Source: Marmoricola sp. URHB0036 (GTDB taxonomy: Bacteria > Actinomycetota > Actinomycetes > Propionibacteriales > Nocardioidaceae). Taken from it: DNA of 64,000 bases. The position numbers were made by a program, and so were the translations under genes. Where the stretch lies: the NCBI RefSeq assembly GCF_000426045.1, contig NZ_AUEP01000017.1, forward strand, positions 1 through 64,000, in the 5' to 3' direction. Below, one piece after another: positions 43,118 through 52,440 of the stretch. How positions within the stretch are numbered: the stretch's first letter is position 1; the number at the start of each line of letters is the position of its first letter. The notes below the pieces were generated by a model. It did no database searches and was not told the DNA's origin. It was given only the letters and a program-made list of their open reading frames with translations.

Positions 43118-43954
43118 TCAGGACGTGGCGATGAGGACGACGGCCACGGCTCCCAGGGCCAGCCCCAGCAGCTGACGACGTCCCGGTCGCTCGTGCAGGA
43201 ACACCGCTGCGAGCGCCACCGTCACTCCGGGGTAGACGGAGGCCAGCACGGCGGCAACGGTCAACATGCCTTCGTGCGCGGCTCCGAAGTAGGCAGCCGT
43301 GGCCACCAGGCTCAGCAGCCCGGCGAGGACGGCGAGTGAGAAGGCGCGCGAGCTCCGCCGCCACGGCGGGTGCACCGTCGCCACCACCAGCGCAACGAGC
43401 ACCATGGCCGTCGTCTGCGAGATCGCCACCGGTAGCAGGCCCGACCCGCCACCTGCGCGCTCGAGGCCGACGAACTCGAGCGCGAACCCGGCACCCGAGA
43501 GCAACCCGCCCGGCACCCCGGCACGCACCGAGTCGGCGCCCTCCCCACCGCCGGCCATCATCCAGATCGCCGGCAGGGCGAGCACCACGCCGACGATCCC
43601 GTAGGCGGGAAGCCGGTCACCCAGCAGTGCTCCGACCACCGCGGGCAACGCCGCCGCTCCCACTGCCGACAACGGTCCGGCGACGGCCATCTGCCCGTGC
43701 CCGTAGCCGCGGTACAGCGCGGTCGCTCCCACGGCGGCACCGACACCCGCGGCGACACCCCAGCCGAGCGCGTCCTGATCCGCTGCACCGTCACCGCGGA
43801 CGGCCACGATCACCCAGGCCCCGGCGACGGACGCGCCCAGGCTGGCCAGGGTGACCCACCAGAAGCTGATCCAGCGGGAGGCGATCCCGGCCACGAAGTC
43901 GCACAGCCCGAACGCGAGGGCTGCGCCCAGCCCGAAGAGTGTTCCCAGCTGCAC
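43118..43954 (-). CDS. EamA/DMT family transporter
   Basis: This 278-aa permease has ten predicted helices in two EamA halves (LGAALAFGLCDFVAGIASRW ... LPAIWMMAGG; GGLLSGAGFALEFVGLERAG ... LGAVAVVLIA), with the typical EPxxA-like end changed to HERPGRRQLLG. The substrate is unknown (metabolite export is common in the family). GTG 43954; TACTCA lies 13 bp upstream. It converges on the LigD-like gene, with a small CCTGA-CCGA-TCAGG hairpin between them. Confidence 0.9.
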   Translation of the reverse strand: MQLGTLFGLGAALAFGLCDFVAGIASRWISFWWVTLASLGASVAGAWVIVAVRGDGAADQDALGWGVAAGVGAAVGATALYRGYGHGQMAVAGPLSAVGAAALPAVVGALLGDRLPAYGIVGVVLALPAIWMMAGGGEGADSVRAGVPGGLLSGAGFALEFVGLERAGGGSGLLPVAISQTTAMVLVALVVATVHPPWRRSSRAFSLAVLAGLLSLVATAAYFGAAHEGMLTVAAVLASVYPGVTVALAAVFLHERPGRRQLLGLALGAVAVVLIATS

Positions 43955-43973
43955 GTCCGGGTGAGTACCCGAC

Positions 43974-44744
43974 TCAGCGGCCCCGGAACTGCGCCCGCCG
44001 CTTCTCGGTGAAGGCCTTCATCCCCTCGGCGACGTCCTCGGTGCGGAGCAGCACCGACTGGCCCGCCCGTTCGCGCTGGAAGGCGCCGTCGAGACCGCCG
44101 AGGGTCGCGGCGTTGACGGCCTTCTTGGTCGCGGCGAAGGCGAGCGGGGCGCCGCGGGAGAGCCGGCCGACGATCTTGCCGAGCTGCTCGGCGTAGGCGT
44201 CGTCGGCGAACACGTGCGTGACCAGGCCGGCGGCGTACGCCTCCTGGGCGGTGAGCAGGTCGGAGAGCAGGGCCAGTCGCATCGCGCGGGCGCGTCCGAC
44301 CGACGCGGCCACGGTCGCGGTGGCGCCCCCGTCGGGCATCAGCCCGATCTTGGTGAAGGCCAGCGTCAGGGCTGCCGACTCCGTTGCCACCACCAGGTCA
44401 CAGGCCAGGGCGGTCGACATGCCGACGCCGGCGGCGATGCCGTTCAGCCCACACACCACCGGCTTGTCGAGATCGAGGATGGCGCGGATCAGCAGGTTGG
44501 CTCCGTCGACGGAGCCCGCGTCGTAGTTCTCCTGCGCGTTCTCACCGCCCAGGTCGGCGCCGGCCGAGAAGGCGGCCCCGGCCCCGGTGAGGACGACGAC
44601 CCGGACGTCGTCACGTGTAGTGGCCCCACGCAGCTGCTCGATCAGGGCGAGCACCATCTCGCCGGTGAGGGCGTTGAACTGTTCGGGCCGGTTCAGGGTC
44701 AGCCAGAGCGCGCCGTCGTCCAGCCGGACCTCGAGGTCGCTCAC
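43974..44744 (-). CDS. Enoyl-CoA hydratase/isomerase family protein
   Basis: This 256-aa crotonase-fold enzyme has LTLNRPEQFNALT, the oxyanion-hole segment GAGAAFSAGADLGG, and KPVVCGLNGIAAGVGMSTAL. The second catalytic Glu position reads PDGGATATVAASVG, where the usual Glu is not obvious, so it may be an isomerase or other crotonase activity. It is coupled to the acyl-CoA synthetase (ATGA). Confidence 0.9.
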   Translation of the reverse strand: MSDLEVRLDDGALWLTLNRPEQFNALTGEMVLALIEQLRGATTRDDVRVVVLTGAGAAFSAGADLGGENAQENYDAGSVDGANLLIRAILDLDKPVVCGLNGIAAGVGMSTALACDLVVATESAALTLAFTKIGLMPDGGATATVAASVGRARAMRLALLSDLLTAQEAYAAGLVTHVFADDAYAEQLGKIVGRLSRGAPLAFAATKKAVNAATLGGLDGAFQRERAGQSVLLRTEDVAEGMKAFTEKRRAQFRGR

Positions 44745-46276
44745 GCCGTCACCTCTGCGGCGTAGCGGTCGCGCAGCCGTTGCTTGACCAGCTTGCCGGT
44801 CGGCGTGCGCGGCAGGTCGTCGGTGACGATGAACTCGCGGGGTACCTTGAAGTGCGCGATCCGCTCCCAGGCGTACGCCGTCAGCTCGGCCGCCAGGTCG
44901 GCGCCAGCCCCAGGAGCCGGCTGGACGAAGGCCACCACCCGCTCCCCCATGTCGTCGTCGGGAACACCGATCACGGCGATGTCGAGCACCGCCGGGTGCA
45001 GGCTGAACAGGTCCTCGATCTCCTGGGGGTAGATGTTCACCCCGCCACTGATGATCATGAACGCCTTGCGGTCGGTGAGGTAGAGGTAGCCCTCGTCGTC
45101 GAGGTAGCCGAGGTCGCCGACCGTCGACCAGAACGGGTGCTCGGGGTGCCGGGTGGCAGCTGTCCGGTCGGCGTCGCCGTGGTAGGTGAACGGCTCGTCA
45201 TCGCGCTCGAAGTAGATCGTCCCGACCTCGCCGGCCGGCGCCTCCTTGCCCTCCGGGTCGCAGATCCGCGGAGTGCCGAGCAGGGACCGGCCGACCGTCC
45301 CGGGGTGGGCGAGCCAGTCATCGGGTCCGACGTAGGTGGCACCGTTGGCCTCGGTGCTGGCGTAGTACTCGTGCACGATCGGGCCCAGCCACTCCATCAC
45401 CTGCTGCTTGACCTCGACCGGGCACGGCGCCGCTGCGTGCACGACCGTCCGCAGGCTCGAGGTGTCGTACGACGCCCGCACCTCCTCCGGCAGCTTGAGC
45501 AGCCGCACGAACATGGTCGGCACCACCTGCGTGTCGGTGACGGCGTACTCCTGGATCGCCGAGAGGAAGTTCTCGGGCTCGAAGCGCTGCATCAGCACGA
45601 CCGTGCCGCCCAGCGCCTGGATCACGCCGGTGTAGCGCAGCGGTGCTGCGTGGTAGACCGGCGCCGGCGAGAGGTAGACGGTGTCCTCGCCGTAGGAGAA
45701 CAGGGCCCCGAAGATCGTCACGTAGGGGTAGCCGGGCTCGTCGACCTTGATCGGCTGCAGCGGCAGCTTGATCCCCTTGGGCCGGCCGGTGGTCCCCGAG
45801 GAGTACAGGAAGTCGTCACCGTGCGGCTGGTCGGCCAGGGGTTCGGTGCTCGCGGACGCCAGCGCTTCGTCGTAGGACGTGCAGCCAGGGACCGTCCCGC
45901 CGAAGGCCAGCCGCACCGGCACGTCGACCAGGTCGGCCATCGCCTCGACCAGCTCGGCCTTGGCCCCCGACACGACGAGGGCCTTGGCCCCGCAGTCGTC
46001 GACGATGTAGGCCGCCTCCGGCGCAGAGAGGTGGTGGTTGACGGCGGTGATGTACAGCCCCGAGCGCAGCGCGGCCCAGTAGACCTCGTAGGCCTCGGGG
46101 GCGTTGTCGCTGACCATCGCCACCACGTCACCGACGCGCAACCCGGCATCGGCGAGCACGTGTGCGAGCCGGAGACTGCGCTCGTCGAGCTCGGCATAGG
46201 TGGTGGTCCGTCCCGTCTCGGCGATCACCAGGGCCGGCTTGTCGGGAGTGCGCTGGGCCCAGGTACCGGGGAACAT
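44741..46276 (-). CDS. AMP-forming acyl-CoA synthetase
   Basis: This 511-aa adenylating enzyme activates a fatty or aromatic acid. Motifs: DFLYSSGTTGRPKGIKLPLQ (P-loop), EYYASTEANGATYVG, TVGDLGYLDDEGYLYLTDRK, and C-terminal RTPTGKLVKQRLRD with the catalytic Lys. ATG 46276 is preferred over TTG 46288: on the minus strand TTGACA (46311-46306), a 17-bp spacer and TTGGAT (46288-46283) predict transcription starting at this ATG. It forms a two-gene operon with the enoyl-CoA hydratase, controlled by a long palindrome. Confidence 0.92.
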   Translation of the reverse strand: MFPGTWAQRTPDKPALVIAETGRTTTYAELDERSLRLAHVLADAGLRVGDVVAMVSDNAPEAYEVYWAALRSGLYITAVNHHLSAPEAAYIVDDCGAKALVVSGAKAELVEAMADLVDVPVRLAFGGTVPGCTSYDEALASASTEPLADQPHGDDFLYSSGTTGRPKGIKLPLQPIKVDEPGYPYVTIFGALFSYGEDTVYLSPAPVYHAAPLRYTGVIQALGGTVVLMQRFEPENFLSAIQEYAVTDTQVVPTMFVRLLKLPEEVRASYDTSSLRTVVHAAAPCPVEVKQQVMEWLGPIVHEYYASTEANGATYVGPDDWLAHPGTVGRSLLGTPRICDPEGKEAPAGEVGTIYFERDDEPFTYHGDADRTAATRHPEHPFWSTVGDLGYLDDEGYLYLTDRKAFMIISGGVNIYPQEIEDLFSLHPAVLDIAVIGVPDDDMGERVVAFVQPAPGAGADLAAELTAYAWERIAHFKVPREFIVTDDLPRTPTGKLVKQRLRDRYAAEVTA

Positions 46277-46289
46277 GCAGCCATCCAAG

Positions 46290-46314
46290 ACGTTGACAGT
46301 TTCACTGTCAACGT
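46290..46314. promoter_or_regulatory. 25-bp perfect palindrome (TetR-type operator) over the acyl-CoA synthetase -35
   Basis: Arms ACGTTGACAG and CTGTCAACGT surround the 5-bp centre TTTCA. The palindrome covers the -35 and spacer of the synthetase promoter and lies 38 bp before the divergent phosphoesterase gene. Repression by a fatty-acid-responsive TetR protein is the simplest reading. Confidence 0.7.
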
Positions 46315-46352
46315 CGCGTGCGTGATGGCGGCGCCCACGTTAGTGTCGAGAG

Positions 46353-47024
46353 ATGGTCAACGTGCTCGTGGTCGCCGACGAGGTGGCCTCCTACCTCCAG
46401 GAGCGCACGCTGCGTGACCTCTCCCCCGGTCTCGTGCTCGCCGCCGGCGACCTCCCCTGGGACTACCTCGAGTGGATCGCTTCCAGCGTCGATGCGCCCA
46501 TGGTGTTCGTTCCGGGCAACCACGACCCGGAGATCGCCGACGCCAAGCGGGGCCGCAGCGGCATGTGGACCCGGGACGGCATGCCGTGCGAAGCGCCCCG
46601 GCCGCACGGCGTGCTGAACGCCGACCAACAGGTCATCGAGGCCGCCGGACTTCGCATCGCCGGGCTGGGTGGCTGTGTGAAGTACCGCCCCGGACCGCAC
46701 CAGTACACCCAGCGCCAGTACCAACGGCGCGCCAGCCGGCTGCTGCGGCGCGCTCGGTCAGGACGCCCGGTCGACGTGCTGCTGACCCACGCGCCACCGC
46801 TGGGACTGGGTGACGGGGAGGACGGCCCGCACGTCGGCATCGAGGCGCTGCACCGCGTGATCGAGCGGCTCGAGCCGACCTGGCACCTGCACGGACACAT
46901 CCACCCGTACGGCCAGACGATGCCCGATCGGCACGTCGGTCCCACCACCATCCGCAACGTCATCCCGTGGAAGGTGTTGGACGTCACGCCCAAGGTCTCC
47001 CGGGTGGCAGCGAACACTGCCTGA
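46353..47024 (+). CDS. Metallophosphoesterase
   Basis: This 223-aa calcineurin-like phosphoesterase has VVADEVASY at the first metal position, AAGDLPWDY, VPGNHDPEI, LLTHAPPLG and HGHIHPYG. The first motif reads DE where DxH is usual, so metal site 1 may be altered. ATG 46353. It is followed 19 bp on by the ParB-like gene. Substrate unknown. Confidence 0.88.
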   Translation: MVNVLVVADEVASYLQERTLRDLSPGLVLAAGDLPWDYLEWIASSVDAPMVFVPGNHDPEIADAKRGRSGMWTRDGMPCEAPRPHGVLNADQQVIEAAGLRIAGLGGCVKYRPGPHQYTQRQYQRRASRLLRRARSGRPVDVLLTHAPPLGLGDGEDGPHVGIEALHRVIERLEPTWHLHGHIHPYGQTMPDRHVGPTTIRNVIPWKVLDVTPKVSRVAANTA

Positions 47025-47043
47025 GCGCAGGGAGAATGGAGCC

Positions 47044-47925
47044 ATGGTGAGAGACACCGGTTCCCCCCGGGTGGATGCCGAGTACGACTTCCTGCGCGTA
47101 CGCCGGCACCAGACCCTGTCCAAGCTGGCCAGCTGGATGCGCAGCGACGCCGACGCCATCACCGAGACCCTGTCGTTCGGCGACGTCGTGGACGCCCTCG
47201 GTCGTCGCGGCGAGCACTCGTTGGGCGTCCAGGTCATCCCGCTCGACCAGATCGTCGGCTCGGTCGACAAGGTCAAGGACTTCGACCGCCGCTTCCGCCC
47301 GACCTCTGACCGCAGCCGCCAGCGCTGGCAGCGGCTGGCCGAGAAGACCCGGATGGGCGAGTACCTGCCGCCGATCGACGTCTACAAGCTCGGCAACCTC
47401 TACTTCGTCATCGACGGCCACCACCGGGTCTCGGTGGCCCGCGCCCAGGGAGCTCGCGAGATCGAGGCCCACGTCACCGAGATCGAGACCGTCCTCGACA
47501 CCGAGGGGATCGGCGGGCGGCGCGACCTCGAGGGCAAGAACTGGGGACTCCGCTTCCTCACCCGGGTGCCCCTGACCGACGGGCGCCGGGCCGCGATCAA
47601 CTGCACCGACCCGCACGACTACCACCGGCTGGCCGAGATGATCGAGGCGTGGGCCTGCCGCCTGATGCACCAGGAAGGTGCCTACTTCGACAAGCAGGCG
47701 ATGGCGCGGCGCTGGTTCGACGAGGAGTACACGCCGGTGCTCGAGATGATCGAGGAGGCCGGCGTACGCGGGCGTGACGAGACGGGTGCCGACGCCTACA
47801 TCCGGGTCGCCGCCGAACGCTACCGGCTGATCCGCGAGCACGACTGGAACCGCGACGTGATGCAGCTGGTCGCGAGCAGCTCCCGACGCCGCCGGCCGAG
47901 CGCCGGCGGGTCGGTCACCGCCTGA
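47044..47925 (+). CDS. ParB-like nuclease-domain protein
   Basis: This 293-aa protein contains a ParB/Srx-type segment: VQVIPLDQIVGSVDK ... PPIDVYKLGNLYFVIDGHHR, then VSVARAQGAREIEAHVTEI. DGHHR is the conserved nucleotide-binding motif. It lacks the ParB HTH and parA neighbours, so chromosome segregation is unlikely. The C-terminal half is helical and basic at the end. Actinobacterial proteins of this type have no assigned function. It pairs with the phosphoesterase gene. Confidence 0.82.
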   Translation: MVRDTGSPRVDAEYDFLRVRRHQTLSKLASWMRSDADAITETLSFGDVVDALGRRGEHSLGVQVIPLDQIVGSVDKVKDFDRRFRPTSDRSRQRWQRLAEKTRMGEYLPPIDVYKLGNLYFVIDGHHRVSVARAQGAREIEAHVTEIETVLDTEGIGGRRDLEGKNWGLRFLTRVPLTDGRRAAINCTDPHDYHRLAEMIEAWACRLMHQEGAYFDKQAMARRWFDEEYTPVLEMIEEAGVRGRDETGADAYIRVAAERYRLIREHDWNRDVMQLVASSSRRRRPSAGGSVTA

Positions 47926-47944
47926 CCGAACCCGCGGTCAGGCG
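47919..47944. terminator. Bidirectional terminator between convergent genes
   Basis: CGCCTGACC and GGTCAGGCG form a perfect 9-bp stem around GAACCCGC. It includes the stop codons of both the ParB-like gene and the sugar ABC ATPase gene. Confidence 0.75.
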
Positions 47945-49119
47945 CTGACGCCCGCTGCCTCGCCCGAGGTCAGGTTGGCGCCGGTCTCGACGTCGAAGAC
48001 GTGCATCTTCGAGGTGTTGACCCACAGCTCGGCCTGCTGTCCGGGATGCACGTTGGCTGCCGCGTCGAGTCGGGCCGTCACCTGGGTGCCCTCACCGACC
48101 ATGTCCTGGCCGGTGTCCTTGGCCAGGTCGTCGAGGTCGCCGGAGTGCGCGGTGCCACGGACGGCGAAGTAGGCGTAGATGTCGGAACCCATCGACTCCA
48201 CCAGGTCGATCGGCACCGTGAATTTCGCTCCCGGTGCGTCTCCGACCAGGGCGGCGTCCTCGAAGTGCTCAGGTCGGAGCCCGACGATGACTTCCTTGCC
48301 CTTGCTGTGCTCCACCGCGCGACGGATGCCGTCGGGCATGGGGATGGTGCCCAGGCCACTGTTCAGCGAGTCGCCCTCGATGGTCGCCGGGATGAAGTTC
48401 ATCGCCGGGCTGCCGATGAACCCGGCGACGAACAGGTTGCGGGGATTCTCGTAGAGGTCCGTCGGGGATCCGACCTGCTGCACAAGGCCGCCACGCATCA
48501 CGACGACCCGGTCGCCGAGCGTCATGGCCTCGGTCTGGTCGTGGGTGACGTAGAGCGTCGTGGTGGCGAGGGTCTTCTGGATCCGGGCGACCTGGGTGCG
48601 CATCTGCACACGGAGCTTGGCGTCGAGGTTCGACAGCGGCTCGTCCATCAGGAACGCCTTGGGACTGCGCACGATGGCGCGTCCCATGGCCACTCGTTGG
48701 CGCTGACCGCCCGAGAGGTTGGCCGGCTTGCGGTCCAGGTGGTTCGTCAGCTCCAGCATCGTGGCGGCCTCGTCGACCTTTTGCTTGATGGTCGCCTTGT
48801 CGACTCCGGCCAGCACGAGCGGGAAAGCCATGTTCTCGCCCACGGTCATGTGCGGGTAGAGCGCGTAGGACTGGAACACCATCGCGATGTCGCGGTCCTT
48901 GGGCGCCTTGTCGTTCACCACGGTGCCGTCGATGCTCAGCTCGCCCTTGGTGATGTCCTCGAGGCCCGCGACCATGTTGAGCAGGGTCGACTTCCCGCAC
49001 CCGGACGGTCCGACGAGGATGATGAACTCGCCGTCCGCGATGGTCAGGTTGAAGTCGTCGACAGCCAGTGCCCCGTCGGGATAGCGCTTGACGACGTGGT
49101 CCAAAACGATTTCTGCCAC
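47938..49119 (-). CDS. Sugar ABC transporter ATPase (MsmK/UgpC/SugC type)
   Basis: This 393-aa ATPase energises a carbohydrate importer. Walker A GPSGCGKST, Q-loop VFQSYALYPHMTV, signature LSGGQRQRVAMGRA, Walker B AFLMDEPLSNLDA, switch YVTHDQTEA, then a C-terminal OB/TOBE regulatory domain (about residues 240-390). GTG 49119 has GGAG about 8 nt upstream. It follows the two permease genes at 31 bp and completes the importer. Confidence 0.95.
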   Translation of the reverse strand: MAEIVLDHVVKRYPDGALAVDDFNLTIADGEFIILVGPSGCGKSTLLNMVAGLEDITKGELSIDGTVVNDKAPKDRDIAMVFQSYALYPHMTVGENMAFPLVLAGVDKATIKQKVDEAATMLELTNHLDRKPANLSGGQRQRVAMGRAIVRSPKAFLMDEPLSNLDAKLRVQMRTQVARIQKTLATTTLYVTHDQTEAMTLGDRVVVMRGGLVQQVGSPTDLYENPRNLFVAGFIGSPAMNFIPATIEGDSLNSGLGTIPMPDGIRRAVEHSKGKEVIVGLRPEHFEDAALVGDAPGAKFTVPIDLVESMGSDIYAYFAVRGTAHSGDLDDLAKDTGQDMVGEGTQVTARLDAAANVHPGQQAELWVNTSKMHVFDVETGANLTSGEAAGVSA

Positions 49120-49150
49120 GAGGTTGCTCCTTCTGTGATGGTCGAGGGCC

Positions 49151-49990
49151 TCAGCCCTTGACCGCTCCCGATGTGAGGCCAGCGACGATCCGACGCTGGA
49201 AGAACAGGACGAAGATGATGATGGGGATGGTGATCACGACGGCGGCTGCCGCGATGGCGGCCACCGGCTTCTCGAACGTGGTGGCGCCGGTGAAGTAGGA
49301 CATCGCCGCCGGCACGGTGCGCGCCCGGTTGGTGGAGGTCAGCGAGATCGCGAACAGGAAGTCGTTCCAGCAGGCGATGAACGCGAGGATCGCGGTCGTG
49401 AAGACGCCCGGCATGGCCAGCGGCGTGATCACCTTGCGGAAGGCCTGGTACGGCGTGGCGCCGTCCATCTTGGCGGCCTTCTCCAGCTCCCACGGGATCT
49501 CACGGAAGAACGCGGACAGGGTGTAGATCGTCAGCGGCAGCGCGAAGGTGATGTAGGGGATGATCAGGCCGGGCCAGGTGTCGAAGATGTGGATCGCGGT
49601 CTCGATCTTGAACAGCGGCGTGACCAGCGCGATCTGCGGGAACATCGAGACCAGCAGCGACATCGCCACGATGGTTCGCTTGCCCGGGAAGTCCAGCCGG
49701 GCGATGGCGTACGCCGCCATGGTGCCGAGCACGAGGGCGATGAACGTCGAGATCAGGCAGATGCCGATCGAGTTGATCAGCGAGCGCACGAAGTCGTCGT
49801 TCTGGAAGATCGTGGAGTACGCCTCGCTGGTCGGGTTGGCCGGCAGGTACTTGCCGTCGTTGAGGGTGTCCCCACCCTTCAACGACAGCGAGATGATCCA
49901 GATGATCGGGACGAAGGCGTAGACCAGCACCAGGACGTTGGCCAGGCCCCATCCGAACTTGGCGCGCGGGGACTCGGTCATGGCAGCCAT
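49151..49990 (-). CDS. Sugar ABC transporter permease (MalG/SugB type)
   Basis: This 279-aa permease has six helices and the EAA loop ([20 protein letters not shown]) for contact with the ATPase. ATG 49990 has GGAG 7 nt upstream, overlapping the end of the first permease gene. Part of the four-gene importer operon. Confidence 0.94.
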   Translation of the reverse strand: MAAMTESPRAKFGWGLANVLVLVYAFVPIIWIISLSLKGGDTLNDGKYLPANPTSEAYSTIFQNDDFVRSLINSIGICLISTFIALVLGTMAAYAIARLDFPGKRTIVAMSLLVSMFPQIALVTPLFKIETAIHIFDTWPGLIIPYITFALPLTIYTLSAFFREIPWELEKAAKMDGATPYQAFRKVITPLAMPGVFTTAILAFIACWNDFLFAISLTSTNRARTVPAAMSYFTGATTFEKPVAAIAAAAVVITIPIIIFVLFFQRRIVAGLTSGAVKG

Positions 49991-49994
49991 CGAG

Positions 49995-50903
49995 CTACTC
50001 CTGTCCCGGCGCAGCAGCGCCGAAGAGCTTGACGAAGATGAACGCGATGATCGCGGTGGTCAGGAAGATCAGCACGGCCATGGTCGACCCGATGCCGAGG
50101 TTGAGTCCTCTGATCAGGTTGTCGTAGGCGACGATCGAGACCGACGCCGTCTTATTCGCTCCGCTGGTGAGCACGTAGATGTTGTCGAATATTCGGAAGG
50201 CATCCAGGGTCCTGAACAGCAGCGCGACGAGGATCGCCGGCTTGATCAGCGGCACCGTGATCCGCCAGAACCGCTGCCACGGATTCGCGCCGTCCATCGA
50301 AGCCGCCTTGAGCAGGTCTTCTGGCACCAGGGCCAGGCCCGCCATCAGCAGCAACGCCATGAACGGGACCGTCTTCCAGACCTCGGCCAGGAGGATGATC
50401 CACAGCGACGGCCACCGCTCGGTGAGTGGTGCATTGTCACCGGCCAACCAACCGAGACCCTGGGTCCACGCAAACCTCCACGAGAACGCCGCGACCACGG
50501 TGACGATCGCGTAGGGGACCAGAGCCGAGGTGCGTACCAGCCCGCGACCGATGATCGTGCGGTGCATCACGATGGCCAGCAGCATGCCCAGCGCCAGCTC
50601 GAGCGTGGCACCGACAACGGTGAGGAAGATCGTGACACCGAACGCCGTCCACCAGATGGAGCTGCTCAGCACCGTGACGTAGTTGCTCAGCCAGATGAAC
50701 TCGTTGGCGTCGGGCGTGCGCAGGTCTGCCTTGAAGAACGACAGGTAGATGGCGTAGAGGATCGGGTAGGCGGCCACGGCGAGCATCACGATCACGGCCG
50801 GGGCGCACAGCATCATGCCCAGCCTCTGCTCGGCGCGCTTGCCCTCGCTGGCGCGCCGCTTCGCGATCTCGACGCCCTCGTCCTGCTTCGTGATGACGCT
50901 CAC
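49995..50903 (-). CDS. Sugar ABC transporter permease (MalF/SugA type)
   Basis: This 302-aa permease has six helices and the EAA loop ([20 protein letters not shown]). It starts inside the binding-protein stop (ATGA, 50900-50903). With the second permease it forms the membrane channel. Confidence 0.94.
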   Translation of the reverse strand: MSVITKQDEGVEIAKRRASEGKRAEQRLGMMLCAPAVIVMLAVAAYPILYAIYLSFFKADLRTPDANEFIWLSNYVTVLSSSIWWTAFGVTIFLTVVGATLELALGMLLAIVMHRTIIGRGLVRTSALVPYAIVTVVAAFSWRFAWTQGLGWLAGDNAPLTERWPSLWIILLAEVWKTVPFMALLLMAGLALVPEDLLKAASMDGANPWQRFWRITVPLIKPAILVALLFRTLDAFRIFDNIYVLTSGANKTASVSIVAYDNLIRGLNLGIGSTMAVLIFLTTAIIAFIFVKLFGAAAPGQE

Positions 50904-52174
50904 GGCAGAATCCCCTTTCCGTCAATGGCGTCCTGGATGGAGGACTTGAGCTTGTCCGCGGTCTTCTCCGGGTCGATCGATGCCGGGGGCGACAACGTGG
51001 TGGACACGATGGTGGAGATGTTCTGGTAGAGCGGGGTGACCGGCCGCGGGACCGCGGTCTTCAGCTCGGCCAGGATGTCGGGGTAGAACGGGTAGGCCTT
51101 CTGGAACTCGGGTTTCTGGAAGACGCTTTCCAGGACGGGCACGTTGCCGGCCGGGCTGAGGGCACCGTCGAGCTGGTGCTTCTCGTCGCGCAGGCACATG
51201 GCCGCGTCGAAGGCGAGGTCGGGGTGCTTGCTGTACTTGCTGATCGCGTAGTTGAGCCCACCCAGCGTGGCCCGCGACTGCTCACCCGGGGCGAACTCGG
51301 GGAGCCTGCTCACGCCGAGGTCGGCGGCGACCTTCTTGTCCGCGGCGTTCATGGCGCTCTGCACGTAGGGCCAGTTCATGATGAACGCGGCCTCGCCGTT
51401 CTGCAGCTGGGCGAACACCTCGGGCTCCTGGCTGTTCGACAGCGACTTGCTGGCCAGGCCGTCGGTGGCGAGGTCGTGCAGGATGCTCAGCGCCTTCACC
51501 GTCTTGTCGTCGACGGTGACCTTCGTGCTGGTGTCGTTGACCAGGGTGCCGCCGAGCGAGGAGAGGATCGTGTTGAAGCCGACGACGTAGCCCTCGTACT
51601 GAGCAGCCGTGATGCCGATGACGTAGGGCTTGCCCTCCGACTTGAGCTTCTTGCTGTCGGCGATCACGTCGTCCCACGTCTTTGGCGCGGTGGGCACCAG
51701 GGACTTGCGGTACCAGAGCAGCTGCACGTTGGTGCTGCGCGGAATCGCGTAGAGCTTGTCCTTCCAGGTGGCCGTGTCGAGCGGCGGCTGGAGGACTCCG
51801 GCACTGGCCGCTTCCTTCTTGGCACCGGTGAGCTCACGGATCCAGCCGGCCTCTGCGAACTCGGCGGTCCAGGTGACGTCCATGCCCAGGACATCCATGC
51901 CGTCGTCGTGGGCGGCGAGGCGACGGACGAACTGCTCGCGCTGGCTGTCGGCGTCGCTGGGGATCAGGTTCGGGACGATCTTGTACTTGCCGGCGGCGTC
52001 CTTGTTGCAGTCGTTGAGGATCTTGTCGAAGCCGGCGTCCGAGGTGCTGCCGTAGACGTTGATGGTCGGAGTGCCGCTCTCGCCGCCACAGGCCACGAGG
52101 GTGCCGCAGGCAATCACACCCGTCCCGATGAGGGCCGTCAGCTTTCGGATCCTGCGTGTTGTCCGTGCTCTCAT
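50900..52174 (-). CDS. Sugar-binding lipoprotein of the ABC importer
   Basis: This 424-aa extracellular receptor has a lipoprotein signal with lipobox LVACGG (acylated Cys about residue 29). The mature part has the MalE-like cluster B fold (GMDVTWTAEFAEAGWIREL, YAIPRSTNVQLLWYRKSLV, NGEAAFIMNWPYV). It resembles trehalose/maltose-type receptors such as LpqY or ThuE. The GH13 glucosidase nearby supports an alpha-glucoside substrate. ATG 52174 has GGAGGAG 9-10 nt upstream. Confidence 0.92.
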   Translation of the reverse strand: MRARTTRRIRKLTALIGTGVIACGTLVACGGESGTPTINVYGSTSDAGFDKILNDCNKDAAGKYKIVPNLIPSDADSQREQFVRRLAAHDDGMDVLGMDVTWTAEFAEAGWIRELTGAKKEAASAGVLQPPLDTATWKDKLYAIPRSTNVQLLWYRKSLVPTAPKTWDDVIADSKKLKSEGKPYVIGITAAQYEGYVVGFNTILSSLGGTLVNDTSTKVTVDDKTVKALSILHDLATDGLASKSLSNSQEPEVFAQLQNGEAAFIMNWPYVQSAMNAADKKVAADLGVSRLPEFAPGEQSRATLGGLNYAISKYSKHPDLAFDAAMCLRDEKHQLDGALSPAGNVPVLESVFQKPEFQKAYPFYPDILAELKTAVPRPVTPLYQNISTIVSTTLSPPASIDPEKTADKLKSSIQDAIDGKGILP

Positions 52175-52331
52175 GCGCTGCTGTCTCCTCCGACCCGGAC
52201 CGGCCCTGGTTGGTGACGTGAGTCACATCTGTGATTGAACGTAGTACCGCAATAGGGAACTGCGCAACGGGCGAGAGCCCCTGACTCCGGCCGACGCTGT
52301 GTGACTCCTGTGCTTCGTGTGGTCACGGGAT

Positions 52332-52343
52332 GACAACGTTGTC
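52332..52343. promoter_or_regulatory. LacI-type operator 1
   Basis: GACAACGTTGTC is a perfect 12-bp palindrome with the central CG typical of LacI-family sites. It is in the lacI/importer intergenic region. Confidence 0.75.
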
Positions 52344-52398
52344 CGACCAACAGGTTGCTTGTTCCATGGGAGTGTGTCAAGCATCACACCAGAAGGAT

Positions 52399-52410
52399 GA
52401 CATCGTTGTC
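52399..52410. promoter_or_regulatory. LacI-type operator 2
   Basis: GACATCGTTGTC repeats operator 1 with one change, within the shared context GGATGACANCGTTGTCCG. The centres are 67 bp apart, which could allow looping. It lies 31 bp before the lacI start. Confidence 0.7.
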
Positions 52411-52440
52411 CGCAGCAACTCGCGACGAGGAACGGCACAC

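Noticed and set aside
43948-43964. A further TCACCC-N5-GGGTGA site (CGTCCGGGTGA)
   Set aside because: Only the right half matches, the left arm is GCTGCA, and it overlaps the start of the EamA gene.
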